64,000 bases of DNA from Nonomuraea polychroma (GTDB lineage: Bacteria > Actinomycetota > Actinomycetes > Streptosporangiales > Streptosporangiaceae): NCBI RefSeq assembly GCF_004011505.1, contig NZ_SAUN01000001.1:1612001-1676000 (forward strand), given 5' to 3'. The translations under genes were made by a program, and so were the position numbers. How positions within the stretch are numbered: the first letter of the stretch is position 1; every line of letters begins with the position of its first letter. The notes beneath the pieces are model-generated. The model was not told where the DNA came from, did no database searches, and saw only the letters and a list, made by a program, of their open reading frames with translations. Below, one piece after another: positions 61,153 through 64,000 of the stretch.

Positions 61153-63267
61153 CTACTCCTGGTGGTATTCGCGCTCGGCGGGGCGGATGTGGCCCGCGTC
61201 GCGGACGGCGTCGGCCAGGCCCTTGTGGCGGGCGGCGGCGTTGGTCCCGGCGATGGCGATGGCCTCGCTGGCGGCGGGCAGGTTCGCGGCGATGGCCTCC
61301 GCCTTGGCCTTGACCGTGCCGGTCTTCTCTATGAGCCGCAGCAGCATGCCCTCCAGCACGCCCGGCACCTTCAGTTCGACGATCGAGGCGTGCAGGTCTT
61401 CCAGCTTGGTCATCAGCCGCTCACAGCCGTGAGCGGTGGCTTGGGCTTCGTACACGCCCTCCGTGATCTCCTCCGCCGCGTCGGCGTCGGCTTCGATCAC
61501 GTCGTAGATGGTCAGGTCGGCGTCGCGGTACTGCGTCCCGGTCGCCGTGGTGGCGCGGGGCGCGGGAACGAGTGGGTTCATCTGGGCTCCGTTCGTCGGG
61601 GTCGGGACTGTGGGCGCTGACGCGGCCGGGGTCGCGGCGGGGCTGTCGTCGCTCGCCGGCGCCGGGCCCGCGGGGCGACGAAACTCCGGGGCGTCAGCGG
61701 CCGGGGGCACGGGCAGGGCCAGCCGCGTGGCGCCGGCAACGGCCGGGGTCGACGGGGCCGGGTCGGGCTCGTACTTGCGCCGTACCGGCTGGTCGACGCG
61801 CTCGGTGGTGACCCGGGTCGACCGGTCGGCACCGGGCGGCGGACGCATCCACCCGAACCCGGGAGGCGGGGGCGGCGGCGTCGACCGCCCCCAGGACGCC
61901 CGGCCGTCCGTCGCGCCCGGCGAGCTGGCCGCCGTCGCCTTGTGGCGGGTCCGCCAGCGCATCAGCCACGCCGGGGTGCTCTTCCACCGCAGCCACCGGG
62001 GCCGCCGGATTCGGCGCTTGCCCTTGCCGCCCGTGGAGCCTCGCGTGCCTGTGCCCGGCCTGGTGCGCTTCCAGCGCTTGCGGCCGGGGGAAAGGGCCTT
62101 GTCCCCGCCGGGGCCGGGACGGTTCTTGCGGGGGGCCTTCCAGGAGTTGGTCGCTGTCTTGTGCCGGTTGCGCCAGCGCTTCAGCCATGCCGGGGTGCTC
62201 TTCCACCTCAGCCAGGACCGGCGCTTGCCGCGGCGCTTCCGGCGCTTGGGGGCGCGCGTGCCGCCCGTGGCGCCCGGCTTGGTGCGCTTCCAGCGTTTCC
62301 GGCCGGGCGGCAGTGCCCTGTCGCCCTCAGGGCCGGGGCCGCTCTTCTTGCCAGCCTTCCACTTCAGCGGAGCGGGCCGCTTCTTCGGGGCCGGGTCCGT
62401 GCCGGGTGCCCGGCGCTTGCCGTCCTTGGTGGCCTTGAGTGCCTTGTCGCCAGGCTTGCGCAGCTTGCGGTTCTTGACGCAGGGCCCGGCCGCGTCGAGC
62501 CCGCCCTTGATGGCGCCGCGCTTGCGGCGCTTGCGCGCGCCGTGGTCGTCCCCTGACGACTTGCCGTCGCGGGTCGACTTGGGCGCCTTGTGCGAGCCGC
62601 CGTGCGGGCCGTGGGAGCCCCCCTTACCGCCCGCCCCGGGCGGGCGGCCCCCGGGACTGCGGTGCGTGTCCTTGGGACCCTTCCGGCCACGCCCCTGGCC
62701 GCCAGGGTGGCTGCCGCCGTGGCGCCTGCGGTGCGCGGGCTCCTGGCGGGAGCCCGTCAGGAGCCCGCCGCCGCCCTTCGAGCCGCCCCGGCCGCCGCCA
62801 GCGCTCCCGCTGCCGTGGGCGGCCACCTTGCCCGCCGCCTTGTCGGCCTGAGCGCGGACCATGTCCGCCCGCGCTTGGCGCTGCCGGGCACGGTGCCACA
62901 TGCCTTGCGCGGCGGCCACGCCCATGGCGGTCAGGATCGCCATGCAGATCTGGAGTGTCTCCCGGCCGGTCGGGTTGGTCGGGTCCTCCGGCGACGGCGG
63001 GGCGAAGGCGCCCCTATCATCGCCCAGGTCGTCGGCAGAGTCGCCGGCGGGGAGCGGCGGGGGCGGCGGCATCATCAGCGCCACCGGGACGCTCATCGGC
63101 TTGACGTCCGGCATACGCGGCATGGCGTCGTCGGCCGGGGCCTCCTCCTGGCGACCCGTGGGGGCGTCTGCGGCGGGGGTTGAGGGCCGGGGCACGGGAG
63201 GCAGTGGCGGCGGCGGCACGGCCCCGTCCCGGCGCGGCGGGAAGTGGAAGACGTTGTCGTCAGCCAT
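61153..63267 (-). CDS. Large Lys/Arg-rich repeat protein of the transfer region
   Basis: A 704-residue protein, ATG 63267 after GAGAGGAG. The N-terminus (1-100) is Pro-rich and acidic. A hydrophobic helix lies about 110-125 ('TLQICMAILTAMGVAAAQGM'). Residues 150-430 are extremely basic. Two near-identical units share 'GRKRWKRT.PG' and 'RWLRWKSTPAWL.RWR.RHK' and follow 'GP.GD.AL', with a third partial copy ('KPGDKALKATKDGKRRAPG'). The C-terminal domain (about 560-704) is acidic/helical: 'YDVIEADADAAEEITEGVYE', 'LHASIVELKVPGVLEGMLLR'. It is likely a nucleic-acid-binding membrane-linked transfer protein. No family recognised. Confidence 0.72.
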   Translation of the reverse strand: MADDNVFHFPPRRDGAVPPPPLPPVPRPSTPAADAPTGRQEEAPADDAMPRMPDVKPMSVPVALMMPPPPPLPAGDSADDLGDDRGAFAPPSPEDPTNPTGRETLQICMAILTAMGVAAAQGMWHRARQRQARADMVRAQADKAAGKVAAHGSGSAGGGRGGSKGGGGLLTGSRQEPAHRRRHGGSHPGGQGRGRKGPKDTHRSPGGRPPGAGGKGGSHGPHGGSHKAPKSTRDGKSSGDDHGARKRRKRGAIKGGLDAAGPCVKNRKLRKPGDKALKATKDGKRRAPGTDPAPKKRPAPLKWKAGKKSGPGPEGDRALPPGRKRWKRTKPGATGGTRAPKRRKRRGKRRSWLRWKSTPAWLKRWRNRHKTATNSWKAPRKNRPGPGGDKALSPGRKRWKRTRPGTGTRGSTGGKGKRRIRRPRWLRWKSTPAWLMRWRTRHKATAASSPGATDGRASWGRSTPPPPPPGFGWMRPPPGADRSTRVTTERVDQPVRRKYEPDPAPSTPAVAGATRLALPVPPAADAPEFRRPAGPAPASDDSPAATPAASAPTVPTPTNGAQMNPLVPAPRATTATGTQYRDADLTIYDVIEADADAAEEITEGVYEAQATAHGCERLMTKLEDLHASIVELKVPGVLEGMLLRLIEKTGTVKAKAEAIAANLPAASEAIAIAGTNAAARHKGLADAVRDAGHIRPAEREYHQE

Positions 63268-63318
63268 GGCGAGCACTCCTCTCAAGTGTTGACGGACAGT
63301 GACCGGGCGGCGTATCCT

Positions 63319-63407
63319 CGCGCGCTCGCGCGCGCGGGCGCTCGTGCGCTCGCATAGGAGGCGGCGGAGACCGCACTCGCGGTGAAGATGAAGATGAAGA
63401 TGAAGAT
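63319..63407. repeat. Alternating CG tract and (GAAGAT)4 hexamer repeat
   Basis: 63319-63353 is a nearly pure alternating C/G run. 63384-63407 is four perfect copies of GAAGAT. Both lie in the gap between two minus-strand genes of the element. They may be slippage-prone or structural. Confidence 0.6.
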
Positions 63408-63415
63408 CGCGGGTG

Positions 63416-63643
63416 TTACTCGCTGTAGCGCTGGCAGAAGTGCATGAGCGTTGCCGCCAGCTCGTTCCAGGCGTTCGCGTCGCCTCTCGCGGCACCGTCT
63501 CGGGCCGTCTTGCGGGCCTGGTCCCACCACAGCTCGGCGAGTCCCTGAGGTCCGCGCTCCGCCGCGTGCGCCTGGCGGGTCTCGGCGTGCCTGCGCTGGT
63601 TGTACGCGCGCTTCTCCGCGCTGTTCATCGGCCGGGTCGTCAC
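63416..63643 (-). CDS. Small hypothetical protein of the element
   Basis: A 75-residue protein starting at GTG 63643 behind GAGGAGG. Sequence 'MNSAEKRAYNQRRHAETRQA' then 'LAELWWDQARKTARDGAARG' and 'NELAATLMHFCQRYSE' is basic then helical. It may be a small DNA-binding or structural protein. No family recognised. Confidence 0.6.
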   Translation of the reverse strand: MTTRPMNSAEKRAYNQRRHAETRQAHAAERGPQGLAELWWDQARKTARDGAARGDANAWNELAATLMHFCQRYSE

Positions 63644-63723
63644 TTCGCCTCCTCAGCGGATCGGGGATCAGGGTCAGGGCCGCCGCCCCGGCGGGGCGGC
63701 TGCGATCAGGTAGCCAGCCCGCG

Positions 63724-63993
63724 TCATGCGGACCGGTGGACCATGTCCATGAAGCTCCCGCCATCCTCGGCCGGGGCCGGGGTCGTGCGGGGCTTCGGGT
63801 ACGGCTGGCCGTCGCTCAGCCGGCCGGGGGCCTGGCCACGGCTGAGCGCGGCGGCCTCCTGCTTGGCCTGAGCGGCGGCCTGGCGCTTCTCCGGAATGAC
63901 GTGTCTGTTCTTCCGGTACCGGGCTTCCAGCCGGAACGTCAGCTTGGCCGCCTTCTCCAGGTGCTCCTGGATCTCCGCGAACGGCTTGGTCAC
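63724..63993 (-). CDS. Small hypothetical protein, possibly extending beyond the window
   Basis: An 89-residue frame from GTG 63993: 'MTKPFAEIQEHLEKAAKLTF', 'RLEARYRKNRHVIPEKRQAA'. It is charged and helical, with a Gly/Pro tail ending 'GGSFMDMVHRSA'. Only seven bases precede the GTG before the window ends. The true start could therefore be upstream. No family recognised. Confidence 0.5.
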   Translation of the reverse strand: MTKPFAEIQEHLEKAAKLTFRLEARYRKNRHVIPEKRQAAAQAKQEAAALSRGQAPGRLSDGQPYPKPRTTPAPAEDGGSFMDMVHRSA

Positions 63994-64000
63994 CTTGCCG

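Noticed and set aside
63319..63407. CRISPR-like repeat array
   Set aside because: The repeats are contiguous hexamers and CG dinucleotides without spacers; no cas genes occur in the window.

Overview
The window is high-GC actinomycete chromosome. GTG and TTG starts, strong GGAGG-type ribosome sites, a DUF574-type methyltransferase, ricin-B (CBM13) tagged hydrolases and an AICE-like integrated element point to Streptosporangiales (a Nonomuraea-like genus is my inference). Positions 1-49,600 are chromosomal accessory DNA devoted to sugar and polysaccharide use, oligopeptide or amide use, and secretion. From about 49,603 to the right edge lies one end of an integrative conjugative element.

Layout. 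1-7.0 kb, minus strand: a DUF916/WxL-like secreted pair and a 1766-residue ThuA-sorbosone-dehydrogenase-PKD-CBM protein. 7.1-9.9 kb: two divergent ROK regulators. 10.3-17.4 kb, plus strand: an ABC sugar or polyol transporter (ATPase, permease, binding protein), a Gfo/Idh/MocA dehydrogenase, a TIM-barrel isomerase and an inositol-phosphate-synthase family enzyme, mostly in overlapping ATGA junctions. 17.6-19.2 kb: a DUF574 methyltransferase and a decayed second copy of the isomerase/synthase genes. 19.9-23.7 kb: a perfect LacI-type operator followed by a 5'-truncated esterase, an SGNH hydrolase and a GH5 enzyme, all with C-terminal CBM13. 24.3-25.7 kb: a PhyH-like protein and a TetR regulator. 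26.0-35.6 kb: amidohydrolase, amidase and a complete oligopeptide-type ABC system, with a divergent LacI regulator. 35.8-39.6 kb: decayed amidase and amidohydrolase copies, a TetR regulator, a FAD oxidoreductase and a transposase scrap. 39.8-47.9 kb: an operon of a class V PLP enzyme, CUT1 sugar ABC transporter, GH36 alpha-galactosidase-like enzyme, LacI regulator and an (alpha/alpha)6 glycosidase-like protein. 48.1-49.5 kb: an insertion-element scrap, a 3'-truncated formylglycine-generating enzyme and a 5'-truncated sulfatase.

The element (49.6 kb to the edge) begins with the 3' half of a tRNA-Met(CAT), followed by integrase, excisionase and a chain of small coupled genes. A second recombinase-like gene with an in-frame TAG comes next. 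The transfer region follows: an HTH/coiled-coil/Lsr2-like DNA-binding protein, membrane proteins, an M48-type protease, a frameshifted RapZ-C-like gene, an FtsK/TraB-type ATPase and a large lysine/arginine-rich repeat protein. Its other end and any intact tRNA or replication gene lie outside the window.

A recurring theme is an intact gene set with a shorter, frameshifted paralogue nearby: synthase/isomerase, and amidase/amidohydrolase. Several further remnants (GH84, esterase, sulfatase, FGE, transposases) mark this as a region of active gene turnover.
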